This document shows positions 6,872-14,675 of a DNA stretch of 15,054 nt, in pieces (the first letter of the stretch is position 1; every line of letters begins with the position of its first letter). Source of the DNA: a bacterium (GTDB lineage: Bacteria; Spirochaetota; UBA4802; UBA5550); NCBI GenBank assembly GCA_024224995.1, contig JAAENB010000076.1, forward strand, positions 1 to 15,054, in the 5' to 3' direction. The notes under the pieces are model-generated. The model ran no database searches. It was not told where the DNA came from and saw only the letters and a list, made by a program, of their open reading frames with translations. Both the position numbers and the translations under genes were made by a program.

Positions 6872-7867
6872 CTACAAAAACGTAGAAACGCCAACACTCA
6901 TTCCCCATGTCCGGGCTTCCACCTCACTATCACTCAGAGAGGAAGAGTATTTGGTATAGACGGGCACCAGGAATGACGTATAGAGCGCCAGGTCTTCGAT
7001 AATATAAAACTTCACCATGAACACAAGGTCCGAGCTTACTAAGTAGTCACCGGCAGGGTAGGTTTTGGGAGCAGGATCAACAGCAGTAGGCTCTTCCACC
7101 TGGCTTTCGCCATTGTAAACATAATTTATTTTTCCCGACAGCATAAACATTTTAAAAAAGGTAAATTCAATGCCCACCAGGCCGTAGTAGGTGGGTGCTT
7201 TATCGATTATATACTGGGTTGTAGTGCCGGAAAGCTCTACCTCGTAATCGGCATTGTACCAATAAAATCCCACACCGCCATCAACGAAAAGTCTAACAAT
7301 GCTTATTTGCTGGGAAAGGGCAAGGGAAAAATAAGAGGCCATAGCCCCGGCGCCCAGGGGAACATTCTGGTCGCCATCAACGGCATCAACGGCGCCCGTA
7401 GGAAAGGCAAGATAGGCGTCAACGGTCACGGAAAATCCTTCGGCAAATTCAGGAATAGTGATAGAAGTTCCAAGAGTAATATTTCCCAGACCTGTTTAGG
7501 AATATTCGGCAGTGTCGGTTTCGAATTGTACGGTAACCAGGGGGATAGTCAGGTTTATGGCGAAAACATCATTTATATAGAAACCGAGGGGCAGGGAATA
7601 TATTTTGTAATACTCCGAGTAATACATCTGGGCGGTGAGAGAAAACATACTGGGCGTGGTGGTTATCCTGCGGCGCTGCTTGTGCAGGTTTGTCCCTTCT
7701 CCCTGGGTATGCTTATCAAGGTGAATGCTGTCACTCTTGAAAAGAGTATTATCGGCAGAGCCTTTAGTGTCCTGGGAGTTTATGGTAGGTTTGGCAAAGA
7801 GGCCGGATTGTGAAACTATTGATATTGCGATAACCAGTAGAATAACTGGTAAGTTTTTCTTTTTCAT
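6872..7867 (-). pseudogene. Outer-membrane beta-barrel protein (phenol-degradation MetA-like), interrupted by an in-frame TAA
   Basis: Two open segments, 7867-7496 and 7495-6872, lie in the same frame and are separated only by one TAA at 7496-7498 (codon 124 of 332). The first begins with a signal peptide (MKKKNLPVILLVIAISIVSQSGLFA) and an AAAGGG ribosome binding site. It continues TTTPSMFSLTAQMYYSEYYK and LPLGFYINDVFAINLTIPLV. Immediately after the stop the frame reads TGLGNITLGTSI...FPTG, the turn-strand pattern expected next in the putative MetA-pathway phenol-degradation family of outer-membrane proteins. It then runs through amphipathic strands to the C-terminal WGMSVGVSTFL. As one protein of about 331 residues it has the expected barrel length. 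A recent nonsense mutation is most likely; recoding or a sequencing error remain possible. A separate start at the in-frame GTG 7429 would lack a signal peptide and a ribosome binding site. Confidence 0.8.
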
Positions 7868-7893
7868 TGTACAGCCCTTTTGAAATCACATTT

Positions 7894-7921
7894 AAAAAAA
7901 GGCAGTCCAGATACTGCTTTT
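7894..7921 (-). terminator. Terminator of the small membrane-protein gene, possibly bidirectional
   Basis: GCAGT (7902-7906) pairs with ACTGC (7913-7917). The stem is flanked by seven A on one side and four or more T on the other, so on the minus strand it is followed by T7. It lies between the small gene and the barrel gene. Confidence 0.6.
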
Positions 7922-7936
7922 TGAATGAATTGTCAA
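7908..7936 (-). promoter_or_regulatory. Putative promoter of the barrel gene
   Basis: On the minus strand a perfect TTGACA (7931-7936) is followed after 17 bp by TATCTG (7908-7913). It overlaps the terminator hairpin of the preceding gene; the -10 box is weak. Confidence 0.35.
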
Positions 7937-7944
7937 AGACTTTT

Positions 7945-8091
7945 TCACCCTTTTTTATATCGTGACTTCATCATGTTTTTGTAATTACTATCAATCTCTT
8001 TGTCCGGATCATTTTTGCCTGTTTTCTTCTTTATATATAACACCGCGCAAAGAATAAGAACCAGAGCTGAAATACTAACAATCATTTTCAT
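7945..8091 (-). CDS. Small single-pass membrane protein, 48 residues, hypothetical
   Basis: The encoded peptide has one hydrophobic segment (about residues 4-20, IVSISALVLILCAVLYI) followed by a Lys-rich, charged tail (KKKTGKNDPDKEIDSNYKNMMKSRYKKG), as in small inner-membrane proteins with a cytoplasmic tail. The frame is open further upstream, to 8154, but the ATG at 8091 is preferred: TAAGG lies 8 bases upstream and the best promoter (extended -10 TGtTACAAT at 8119-8127) lies between the two possible starts. No family recognised. It is followed by a terminator and then the barrel gene on the same strand; a functional link is not shown. Confidence 0.5.
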   Translation of the reverse strand: MKMIVSISALVLILCAVLYIKKKTGKNDPDKEIDSNYKNMMKSRYKKG

Positions 8092-8118
8092 TATAATAAC
8101 CTTACTTGTTTCTTTAAA

Positions 8119-8127
8119 ATTGTAACA
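8119..8127 (-). promoter_or_regulatory. Putative extended -10 promoter of the small membrane-protein gene
   Basis: On the minus strand TGtTACAAT reads as an extended -10 element, placing the transcript start roughly 20 bases before the preferred ATG at 8091. No convincing -35 hexamer is seen at the normal distance. Confidence 0.35.
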
Positions 8128-8260
8128 AAAAACCTGCTGAACTGTATCACTCAAACAGGTTAATAGTCAAGCTTTTAATCACACTATCTTAAAATTTTCC
8201 ATGAAGACCCTTCGCGCTTTTTCTCTTGACATTGTCTCGGTTTTCCGGTAATTGTAAATA

Positions 8261-9373
8261 ATGATACGAGAAACACTTGCCCGTTTAACAGGGTTTAAAT
8301 CCGGCATAACAAAAGAGCTTATTGATAAGACTGATGATAATAAACTTCTAAAAGAGATAATATTCAGCCACGCGCCGGTTGCCCTGAAGAGACAGGCCGT
8401 AGGCAAAATCTCCGGTGAAAACCTGCTTAAAGAAATCGCCAACAGTACTGTGGGTAGAAAAATTGTTATTGCTGCCATTAAACGAATTAAGGATGAAAAA
8501 TTTCTGTCTGAATTGGTTTTGAAATGCACCAGTGATAGCAAACAATTTAAGAATTCTGCTCTTTTTGCCCTGGGACAGATCCATGATGCAGAGATAATTT
8601 ACAACATTGCTATGAACGCGGAGAACCATTCAATACGTAAAAAATGTATTGAACGCATCCGTGATCCTGAACATCTAACTACGCTGATGAACAATGAAAA
8701 GGTGAAAAAACTTAAAAAGATTATTTCAGGAAAGCTTGAGAAGCACATGCCTGTGACTCTTATGATAACGATTGAGTTCCAGTGCCCGTACTGCAGTCAG
8801 CCTGTTTTTGTCAATGGTCCTGTTCAAAAGATGTCATGTCCTTTTTGTACATCGGAAATAGCAATGGAGACTCCGTTCTGGAAGGAAATTCTCTCCGACA
8901 GCATTGAAGGCGGCAGTTACACATCCCTGGGGTATTCCCATGGAGTTAAAGGGCTTGATCTTGGGGCAATGAGGAAAAACGCGGCATGCTTGAGTTGTAG
9001 TAAGGAGATTGAGTCTCCGTATATTAATCCGAAAGAGGTGAAGAGCATATCCTGCTCGCACTGCAAGCAGGAAAATCCGGTAATAACACCTCCCTCCTGG
9101 ATGGAGGAGCTAACTGTAAAGAAAAGAAAAGTACTCTATGTTCTCTGCGCTGAAGATGAACACTATGAAGAGGAATTTTATAAGAGTGTAAAGCCAGTAG
9201 TGACCTCTTGCATTCAGTGTGGTGGAAACCTGAAGATAAAAAAGGATACTCCTCGAAATGCCGCGTGCCGGTATTGCGGGACAGTGCAATACATTCCAGA
9301 CCCTCTGTGGTTTGCCCTGCACCCGGTGAAGATAAAGAAGCCCTGGTACGTGGTGTGGTCTCATGAGATGTGA
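8261..9373 (+). CDS. HEAT-like repeat protein with three CxxC zinc ribbons
   Basis: This 370-residue soluble protein has no signal peptide. Residues about 15-160 are helical and repetitive (LLKEII...KRQAVGKI..., LLKEIA...KIVIAAIKRI, FLSELVLKC...NSALFALGQI, IIYNIAMNA...SIRKKCIERI), typical of short HEAT-like repeats that bind proteins. Three CxxC...CxxC pairs follow: C175/C178 with C193/C196, C243/C246 with C265/C268, and C317/C320 with C336/C339. Each is a plausible zinc ribbon for protein or nucleic-acid contact. No catalytic motif is visible and I cannot name a family. The ATG at 8261 is the only sensible start, because an in-frame TAA lies just upstream at 8255-8257. No Shine-Dalgarno is present; a TTGACA at 8226-8231 lies so close that a leaderless or near-leaderless message is possible. 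Ends before a strong terminator. Confidence 0.7.
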   Translation: MIRETLARLTGFKSGITKELIDKTDDNKLLKEIIFSHAPVALKRQAVGKISGENLLKEIANSTVGRKIVIAAIKRIKDEKFLSELVLKCTSDSKQFKNSALFALGQIHDAEIIYNIAMNAENHSIRKKCIERIRDPEHLTTLMNNEKVKKLKKIISGKLEKHMPVTLMITIEFQCPYCSQPVFVNGPVQKMSCPFCTSEIAMETPFWKEILSDSIEGGSYTSLGYSHGVKGLDLGAMRKNAACLSCSKEIESPYINPKEVKSISCSHCKQENPVITPPSWMEELTVKKRKVLYVLCAEDEHYEEEFYKSVKPVVTSCIQCGGNLKIKKDTPRNAACRYCGTVQYIPDPLWFALHPVKIKKPWYVVWSHEM

Positions 9374-9384
9374 TCTGTTTTTAT

Positions 9385-9421
9385 AAAAAAAATGGGCTCC
9401 GCGTTAACGGAGCCCTTTTTT
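9385..9421 (+). terminator. Rho-independent terminator after the zinc-ribbon gene
   Basis: GGGCTCCG (9394-9401) and CGGAGCCC (9408-9415) form a perfect 8-bp GC-rich stem followed by six T. The A-rich 5' flank means it could also act on the other strand. Confidence 0.95.
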
Positions 9422-9625
9422 AATGGAGGTAGATCATGAAAAAATTATTTTAAATCTTACTTAATAGTAACCTCTTTTACTATGAGATTTATAACTCCGG
9501 GAGGGGGAGGGGGCTTCACTTCTCATCCCTTCCCGGTGTCTTGATATATAAGGGGAATATTTCCGGAATTAGTTACAAAAAAAAATGATTTTTTTTCTTA
9601 TAAAAGCACTCTTTATCTTCCGGCA
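9422..9625. other. Gap with a minigene-like MKKLF-stop and a G-rich hairpin
   Basis: A strong ribosome binding site (ggaggt) precedes ATG at 9436, but only five codons (MKKLF) follow before TAA at 9451-9453. This may be the decayed start of a signal-peptide gene or a chance minigene. At 9497-9536 a run of G tracts can pair with CCCTTCCCGG, with one bulge. A9/T8 tracts at 9577-9597 could weakly end the minus-strand lipoprotein transcript. Confidence 0.35.
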
Positions 9626-11308
9626 CTATTCTTTAATGATTTTCAGTGTTGCCTCTGCATAACCGATATAGTCCCCATAAACATAGTTGACTTCAGAGCT
9701 TGAATCAAAGTAGATTCTTAACTCATCACCGGAAATTCTATTTGTAACATCTATATCTTGTAATGCTGTTGATGGACTTGATGTCCGTTGCGCCATACTA
9801 AGAAAACTGTTAGATGCTGGCGCGTAGTAATTACCGAATGAAGATGATCCAACAGTAATAGCGGCATATTCGTTGGTTTGATCATAATCTCCCTGTAATT
9901 TAACGGTTAATAAGTATTTTAATGGACCCAGGTTTGTTGGAAGATTGGAAAATAAAATATTGAAATTACCTCCACTGACTGTAGTGCCGGCATCTTCTAT
10001 TATTTCAATAGCTTGTATATATTCAACATCCTTATGGGCAATATTGATTATACCTTGAGCTTCGCCACCTTCTCCGTCTTCAGCGGTTAGCATTAATTCG
10101 CAGAATTCACCCTGGGGTAATCCCGAATCAGCGGTAAATTCGGTGTTTGGTTGTGTGCTATCGGTAAATGTTCCCGGGCAACCGGAAGTCCAGGTATACT
10201 GTAAGGTGTCACCATCAACATCGGAAACCTGTGTGGTGAGAGCTGTTGTTAAGCTGCCTGTCTTTAATTGCGGGTTTGAAGCGATAATGCTCCGGACCTG
10301 GGGCCAGGTGTTGAATCCTGCTGAGACTACAGCGCCGGAAGTTTCATATTCAACAACAATATCAATACTTGCTGTTGTTTCAAAACCATGTTCATCGGTC
10401 ACTGTAACAATCACAGGATATGTGCCGGCAATACCAGGCGCTGTCCAATTGACTGTAGTTCCCACGAGATTGTCAAAAGAGCCGTCTTTTGATGCCCATA
10501 GATAGCTTAAGGTATCACCTTCGGGATCTGATGCCACTACCGTTAACGACGCGGTCTTTCCAGCCAATACCGGGTTCGTATCTGCAGTAACTGAAGTAAT
10601 CGTAGGTGCGTTGTTCACTTCTATTGTTACAGTATGGCTGTTTGATTGACCATTGGTATCTGCGACCGTAATGACAATGTCATAGGTTCCGCTCATAGCC
10701 GGGGCAGTATAAATTGTAGAAGCACTATCACTGTTTGAAAAAGTACCACCAGTTGCGCTCCATGAATAACTAATCGCATCTCCATCGTTATCTGTGGCAT
10801 TAACATAAAACATCATTTGTTCATTGGGGAACAGAATTTGTTTGAAATAAGCAATGGAGTTTATTACCGGTACGTGATTTTCATAATTTACCGGTGGAGC
10901 GACAGGTTGAAGAATAATGGCAACAATAACATTGCTTCCCGGAGAAACGGTAACACCACCGGTTTCGCCGGTAAAAATGCGGGTATTCGTGTTGTCATAA
11001 GCATCAGCAGTAAAAACTCTGTCAACACCTACGGGAATACCGGAGATTGTCCCTTCCCACTTTCCACTGGTTGTATTGTAAACGAGATCCTGGGTTATGG
11101 GGGTAACAATGAGTGCCCCGGAAATGCTAATGGTGACCTTTGTAACCTGACCTCCATCCAACGTGTCCGGCGGCGGACTTACGGAAAATTTTCCAAAACT
11201 CTTTCCACTACCGTCCGGTTGCGACAGAGAGTCGGGCGCGTTATTTCCACTGCACGATGCAATGGTTAAAACAATTAAAATCAGAAAAAAATTAATCTTT
11301 TTAAGCAT
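9626..11308 (-). CDS. Large lipoprotein with tandem Ig-like (PKD/cadherin-type) domains
   Basis: A 560-residue lipoprotein with a signal peptide ending in lipobox TIASC and lipidated Cys19, followed by a short Ser/Asn/Gly-rich tether. Residues about 40-137 form a beta-sandwich-like region (VTKVTISISGALIV, VFTADAYDNTNTRIFTGETGGVTV). Two clear Ig-like domains follow, about 145-231 and 233-320, each with the D(N/P)(D/E)GD-x-(I/L)SY-x-W core and an ending of the TYD/PVIVTVTD type. A third, more diverged copy covers about 321-430 (SDVDGDTLQYTWTS). The last 125 residues are beta-rich and unassigned (FNILFSNLPTNLG, KLQGDYDQTNEYAAITVG, DIDVTNRISGDELRIYFDSS). It probably acts as an anchored surface or periplasmic adhesion/scaffold protein; the ligand is unknown. 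A strong GAGGAG ribosome binding site sits 9 bases before the ATG. Confidence 0.8.
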   Translation of the reverse strand: MLKKINFFLILIVLTIASCSGNNAPDSLSQPDGSGKSFGKFSVSPPPDTLDGGQVTKVTISISGALIVTPITQDLVYNTTSGKWEGTISGIPVGVDRVFTADAYDNTNTRIFTGETGGVTVSPGSNVIVAIILQPVAPPVNYENHVPVINSIAYFKQILFPNEQMMFYVNATDNDGDAISYSWSATGGTFSNSDSASTIYTAPAMSGTYDIVITVADTNGQSNSHTVTIEVNNAPTITSVTADTNPVLAGKTASLTVVASDPEGDTLSYLWASKDGSFDNLVGTTVNWTAPGIAGTYPVIVTVTDEHGFETTASIDIVVEYETSGAVVSAGFNTWPQVRSIIASNPQLKTGSLTTALTTQVSDVDGDTLQYTWTSGCPGTFTDSTQPNTEFTADSGLPQGEFCELMLTAEDGEGGEAQGIINIAHKDVEYIQAIEIIEDAGTTVSGGNFNILFSNLPTNLGPLKYLLTVKLQGDYDQTNEYAAITVGSSSFGNYYAPASNSFLSMAQRTSSPSTALQDIDVTNRISGDELRIYFDSSSEVNYVYGDYIGYAEATLKIIKE

Positions 11309-11334
11309 AGGTATTTTCTCCTCTTACCTGTTAT

Positions 11335-11370
11335 TTTTTATTATTTATTATTTTTAATAAATAATAAAAA
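11335..11370. repeat. 16-bp-arm AT-only palindrome upstream of the Ig-like lipoprotein
   Basis: TTTTTATTATTTATTA (11335-11350) and TAATAAATAATAAAAA (11355-11370) are perfect inverted repeats around a TTTT loop, 27 bases upstream of the lipoprotein ATG. It could lie in the leader as an all-A/U hairpin, or be part of an AT-rich promoter. Confidence 0.7.
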
Positions 11371-11430
11371 CAAACTAACAAACAACTGGGGGGAAAGCAA
11401 TAATAAAATTGATGAGAAGCTCGCATAACC

Positions 11431-11535
11431 CGGAAAAGTGTGGGGACAAGTTTGTCCCGATAAAAATTTAAAAAAGTGTGGGGACAGATCTGTCCCAATA
11501 AAAATTTGGAAAAGTGTAGGGACAGATCTGTCCCG
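11431..11535. repeat. Three tandem 38-bp REP-like repeats with palindromic core
   Basis: The motif gtgtgggg or its variant recurs at 11438, 11476 and 11514, a strict 38-bp period. Each unit contains a palindrome: GGGACA-agtt-TGTCCC in the first, GGGACAGATCTGTCCC in the second and third. The linker is A/T-rich (ataaaaattt). No spacer diversity and no cas gene is present, so this is not CRISPR. Short palindromic repeats of this type are commonly mobilised by REP-associated (RAYT) transposases, none of which is in the window. Confidence 0.8.
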
Positions 11536-11632
11536 GTTTTCCCCGGGCAGCCGCATGTTGTCGTGAATGACGCCTCACGCTTTTCAATCATGTGAGTCAT
11601 TTCCGAGCGCGCCCTAAAAGATTAAACTGCAC

Positions 11633-11667
11633 CCACCTCAGAGCTCTTCTAAAAAGCTCTGAGGTGG
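11633..11667. repeat. Hairpin with 13-bp perfect arms
   Basis: CCACCTCAGAGCT (11633-11645) pairs perfectly with AGCTCTGAGGTGG (11655-11667) around a 9-base loop. It lies immediately next to the 3' end of the small secreted ORF. Neither flank has a proper T tract, so termination is uncertain; it may be a repeat-element end or a processing hairpin. Confidence 0.6.
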
Positions 11668-11668
11668 T

Positions 11669-11944
11669 TTATGCTTTATAACAGATTCTTCTATCATGCT
11701 GTTTCACTCGCGTACTCCAGGCTCTGCGGATCAAAGTATGAACAGTCAAAAAGACTATTGGTGCTTCCTGGCAGGTGTGCACGGTATCATATTTTTCTAT
11801 GTTTTGGTTTTTCCAAAAGTCCGGGGAATTCTGTAGTTTTACCTTGTATACCTCCAGTATCTCAGCTGCTTGTATCTCTTGTGAAAAGCCAGTCGATGTT
11901 GAGAAGCAGAATATTGAAAAAATAAATAATATTATTTTCTTCAT
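11669..11944 (-). pseudogene. Probable remnant of a small secreted-protein gene
   Basis: The frame encodes 91 residues starting with a convincing signal peptide (MKKIILFIFSIFCFSTSTGFSQ) and a GGAG ribosome binding site 8 bases before the ATG. The next stretch (EIQAAEILEVYKVKLQNSPDFWKNQN) looks like a normal amphipathic protein. After about residue 55 the composition changes (HTCQEAPIVF, RRAWSTRVKQHDRRICYKA), which suggests that the original gene was cut or shifted and the frame now runs into unrelated DNA ending beside the 13-bp-arm hairpin. It is divergent from the CoA-transferase gene, 137 bases apart. A genuine 91-residue secreted protein cannot be excluded. No family recognised. Confidence 0.4.
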
Positions 11945-12026
11945 AATATAACTCCATATTTCTTATTGATTTATTTTGGAGGCAAATCTCATGGTTACTC
12001 ATATTTTTGTCAAACGATAATTACTC

Positions 12027-12055
12027 TTGACAATTTCCCGTTTTTTTTCCATACT
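12027..12055 (+). promoter_or_regulatory. Sigma70-type promoter of the CoA-transferase gene
   Basis: A perfect TTGACA at 12027-12032 is followed after exactly 17 bp by CATACT (12050-12055, four of six to consensus), about 27 bases before the start codon. Confidence 0.55.
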
Positions 12056-12081
12056 ATTTATTATTTAAGAGGTAATTTATT

Positions 12082-14646
12082 ATGGAAAAACTTGATTTTG
12101 AAGCGCCCCTGAAAGGGATAAAAATAATAGATTTTGGACATTATTATGCCGGGCCTATGGCCGGAATGCTTCTTGCGGACCAGGGAGCAGACGTTATAAA
12201 GATTGAGCGTCCGGGTTCGGATGAACATGAAAAACCTGAATGTGAAATTTTTAATAGAGGAAAAAAAATAATTTCTCTTGATATAAAAGATCCGAATAAT
12301 CTTGAAAAAGTAACATCGTTGATACAATCAGCAGATGTTGTTATTGAAAATTTTCATAGTGGTGTTATGGGGAAATTGGGGCTGGGTTCGGATGAAATGA
12401 TAAAAATAAATCCCGGGCTGCTCTATTTATCATTACCGGGTTTCTCAAGCAAGGACAAAAGCAAGGCTTCAGTAAAAGCATACGAGGGGATAATAAATGC
12501 TTCCGCCGGAATATTTACGGGACTGCATATGTTCCGCAGCATTTTCGGTTTCACCCCTGTTTACACGCCGCTGCCTATGGCTTCAGTATATGGAGCCATA
12601 CATGGAGCTATTGCGGTAACCATGTCTTTATACGAGAGGGAGACAACAGGGAAGGGGAAAAAAATTGAAGTTCCCCTGGCAGGAGCAGCATTGTCCGCAT
12701 TGGGCGGCCTCATATTAAAAGTTCATAAACAACCGAATGTGTATAACATACCTCCTGTTCCCGGATTTATAATAAAAATGATTTTTCCCATATTAAAATG
12801 GTATATTGGTAAAAAAGGAAAACCTCTTGAACAAAAAATACTTTCGAAGTTAGAAAATCTGCTCCCTCCATTAATGGACAGTTTCAAATGTTCCGACGGA
12901 AAATGGTTTTATTCATTGTCAGCGGAAAATCAGCGACTCTCTCCTCTTTTTCTTAAAGAGATGGGGCTTTATGATATGCTGTTAAAAGAGGGAATGGTTG
13001 AGAAAAATATTTATAAAGCCGGTATACTTCCCAATAATGTCGCTGATGCCGGAAACCTGTCGAGCAAATGGAAAAAAATAATAAGAAAGGAATTAACTGA
13101 AATTTTTGCTCAACATAGTTCCGGTTACTGGGTTGAAAGATTAAGCAAAGCAGGGATTCCCTGCTCAATCCAGCGAACTTCCGAAGAATGGCTCAGGTCC
13201 TCTGAACCTGCCGAAGGATATCTAACTGTTGATATCGATACGGAGAATCATGGGAAACTGCGCCAGCCCGGAGTTCTTCTAACCCTGGGTAAAACACCTG
13301 AACGCTATTACCAGCCTTCTCCTGCTAAAAGGATATCTCCCGGTGAGGTTCTGCCGGTAAAGGCGAAGGCGACCGGCAAGACCAATGCCGGTAATGATGA
13401 TGTATCAAAAGATATATCAAAAGGGATCTTAAGCGGTTTGCGGGTTCTTGATCTTTCATCGGTAATTGCCGGTCCAACGTGCGGACGCACACTGGCGGAA
13501 TATGGTGCAGAGGTAATAAAAATAGATTCCACCAGTCCAAATTCCGGAGCCAGAGTAATGTGCTGGTATTACATTGAAGTAGGAACAGGGAAAAAGAGTA
13601 TTCTATTGGATTTGAAAAATAAGAAGGGAATGGAGATTTTTCTAAAGCTTGTTAAAACATCCGATATAATAGTTCACAATTTCCGTCCCGGCACAGCAGA
13701 GCGTATTGGAATGGATTACGAGACGTTAAAAAAACATAATCCCGGTATAATCTATTGCCATTTAACAGCCCTGGTAGGACCAAAGAAATATGCCTGGACA
13801 GAACGGCGAGGCTATGATCCGATTTTACAGGCAGCTACGGGAATAATGAAGCGGTATGGGGGGAATCAAAAACCCGAAGCACACGGCATTGCCTCAGCGG
13901 TTGATTATTTAACTGGCTATTCCGGTGTTTTGGGAGTAGCCCTTGCTTTGTTTAAACGTAAAAGAGCGGGAGCAGCGGAAGGAGATCTGGTACAAACATC
14001 TCTTGCCCAATCCGCCCAGCTTGTACAGCTGCCCTTTATGTATACTTCCGAAAAATATAAAAGCGGGAATGAACCGGCAGGGCAGGATGTTCTTGGAGAA
14101 CATTCGCTGTATAGAGCGTATAAAGCAAGAGACGGGTGGATTTTCATCGCGTCGGAGTCTGAAAGCGAAGGGGCAAGAAAACTGGCCGGCATTCCGGGGC
14201 TGGAATTTATACCCCTGGGAAACGGCAAGGAGGGAGAAACGCGGATAGCCTTTCTTGAACAAAAAATCAGGTCTAAAAAAATAAATTACTGGGTAACTGA
14301 AATAAGGAGAGTTTCTGTGGAGTGCCATCGAATTGACAGCTTTGATGATATTATAAAAAATAATATTTATGATATTGATTCGGGGAAAAACAAAGAAAAT
14401 ATTCTTGCTGAGAATACATATATTATAACACGCCTGGAACATCCGTCAGGGTATCGTGTTGATGTGCCTGCGCCCTGTTATGTCCGCTTTAATGGCGATT
14501 TGCTTCCCATACCCGGTCCGGCGCCAAAAGCCGGTTCCAATACAAAAGAGGTGTTACGCAAGACCGGGTATTCCGATGAAGAGATTGAGGAGTTGTTTAA
14601 CAGTGGCGCGGTCTCTGAGCAGCTCAACGATAAGTATTTACCGTAA
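12082..14646 (+). CDS. Double-domain family III (CaiB/BaiF) CoA-transferase
   Basis: An 854-residue cytoplasmic protein made of two complete CaiB/BaiF units, each near the usual 400 residues. Family III enzymes move CoA between carboxylic acids through an aspartyl-CoA anhydride. Unit 1 (about 8-420) opens PLKGIKIIDFGHYYAGPMAGMLLADQGADVIKIE; unit 2 (about 448-840) opens LSGLRVLDLSSVIAGPTCGRTLAEYGAEVIKID. Both have the Rossmann-like start and a D(I/L)K-x(3)-(N/K) region; unit 2 has the typical end PIPGPAPKAGSNTKEVLRKTGYSDEEIEEL. In unit 2, ASAVDYLTG places the catalytic Asp at D608. The aligned position in unit 1 is Ser168 (LPMASVYGAIHG), so unit 1 is probably inactive or structural. These enzymes work as interlaced dimers, so the fusion may be a pseudo-dimer with one active site. 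Substrates cannot be told. AAGAGGT lies 8 bases before the ATG. Confidence 0.85.
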   Translation: MEKLDFEAPLKGIKIIDFGHYYAGPMAGMLLADQGADVIKIERPGSDEHEKPECEIFNRGKKIISLDIKDPNNLEKVTSLIQSADVVIENFHSGVMGKLGLGSDEMIKINPGLLYLSLPGFSSKDKSKASVKAYEGIINASAGIFTGLHMFRSIFGFTPVYTPLPMASVYGAIHGAIAVTMSLYERETTGKGKKIEVPLAGAALSALGGLILKVHKQPNVYNIPPVPGFIIKMIFPILKWYIGKKGKPLEQKILSKLENLLPPLMDSFKCSDGKWFYSLSAENQRLSPLFLKEMGLYDMLLKEGMVEKNIYKAGILPNNVADAGNLSSKWKKIIRKELTEIFAQHSSGYWVERLSKAGIPCSIQRTSEEWLRSSEPAEGYLTVDIDTENHGKLRQPGVLLTLGKTPERYYQPSPAKRISPGEVLPVKAKATGKTNAGNDDVSKDISKGILSGLRVLDLSSVIAGPTCGRTLAEYGAEVIKIDSTSPNSGARVMCWYYIEVGTGKKSILLDLKNKKGMEIFLKLVKTSDIIVHNFRPGTAERIGMDYETLKKHNPGIIYCHLTALVGPKKYAWTERRGYDPILQAATGIMKRYGGNQKPEAHGIASAVDYLTGYSGVLGVALALFKRKRAGAAEGDLVQTSLAQSAQLVQLPFMYTSEKYKSGNEPAGQDVLGEHSLYRAYKARDGWIFIASESESEGARKLAGIPGLEFIPLGNGKEGETRIAFLEQKIRSKKINYWVTEIRRVSVECHRIDSFDDIIKNNIYDIDSGKNKENILAENTYIITRLEHPSGYRVDVPAPCYVRFNGDLLPIPGPAPKAGSNTKEVLRKTGYSDEEIEELFNSGAVSEQLNDKYLP

Positions 14647-14675
14647 TGCTTCGACTCCGTTCAGCGCAGGATGCA

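Noticed and set aside
7307..7813. 168-codon plus-strand frame opposite the barrel gene
   Set aside because: It is antisense to a better-supported gene with signal peptide and family-like strands, and its low-complexity Gly/Lys composition is that of a shadow frame.
9497..9536. G-quadruplex in the G-rich tract
   Set aside because: Only three clean G tracts are present, so a canonical four-tract quadruplex is not supported; a bulged hairpin explains the symmetry better.
11431..11535. CRISPR array
   Set aside because: Only three units with no variable spacers, a palindromic core and no cas genes.
11331..11600. Minus-strand frames of 71-89 codons through the 38-bp repeats
   Set aside because: The apparent protein repeats are only translations of the REP-like DNA repeats, and the end of the frame is the AT palindrome.
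13308..14442. Minus-strand frames of 71-177 codons within the CoA-transferase gene
   Set aside because: They are shadows of a strongly supported plus-strand gene and have no start signals.
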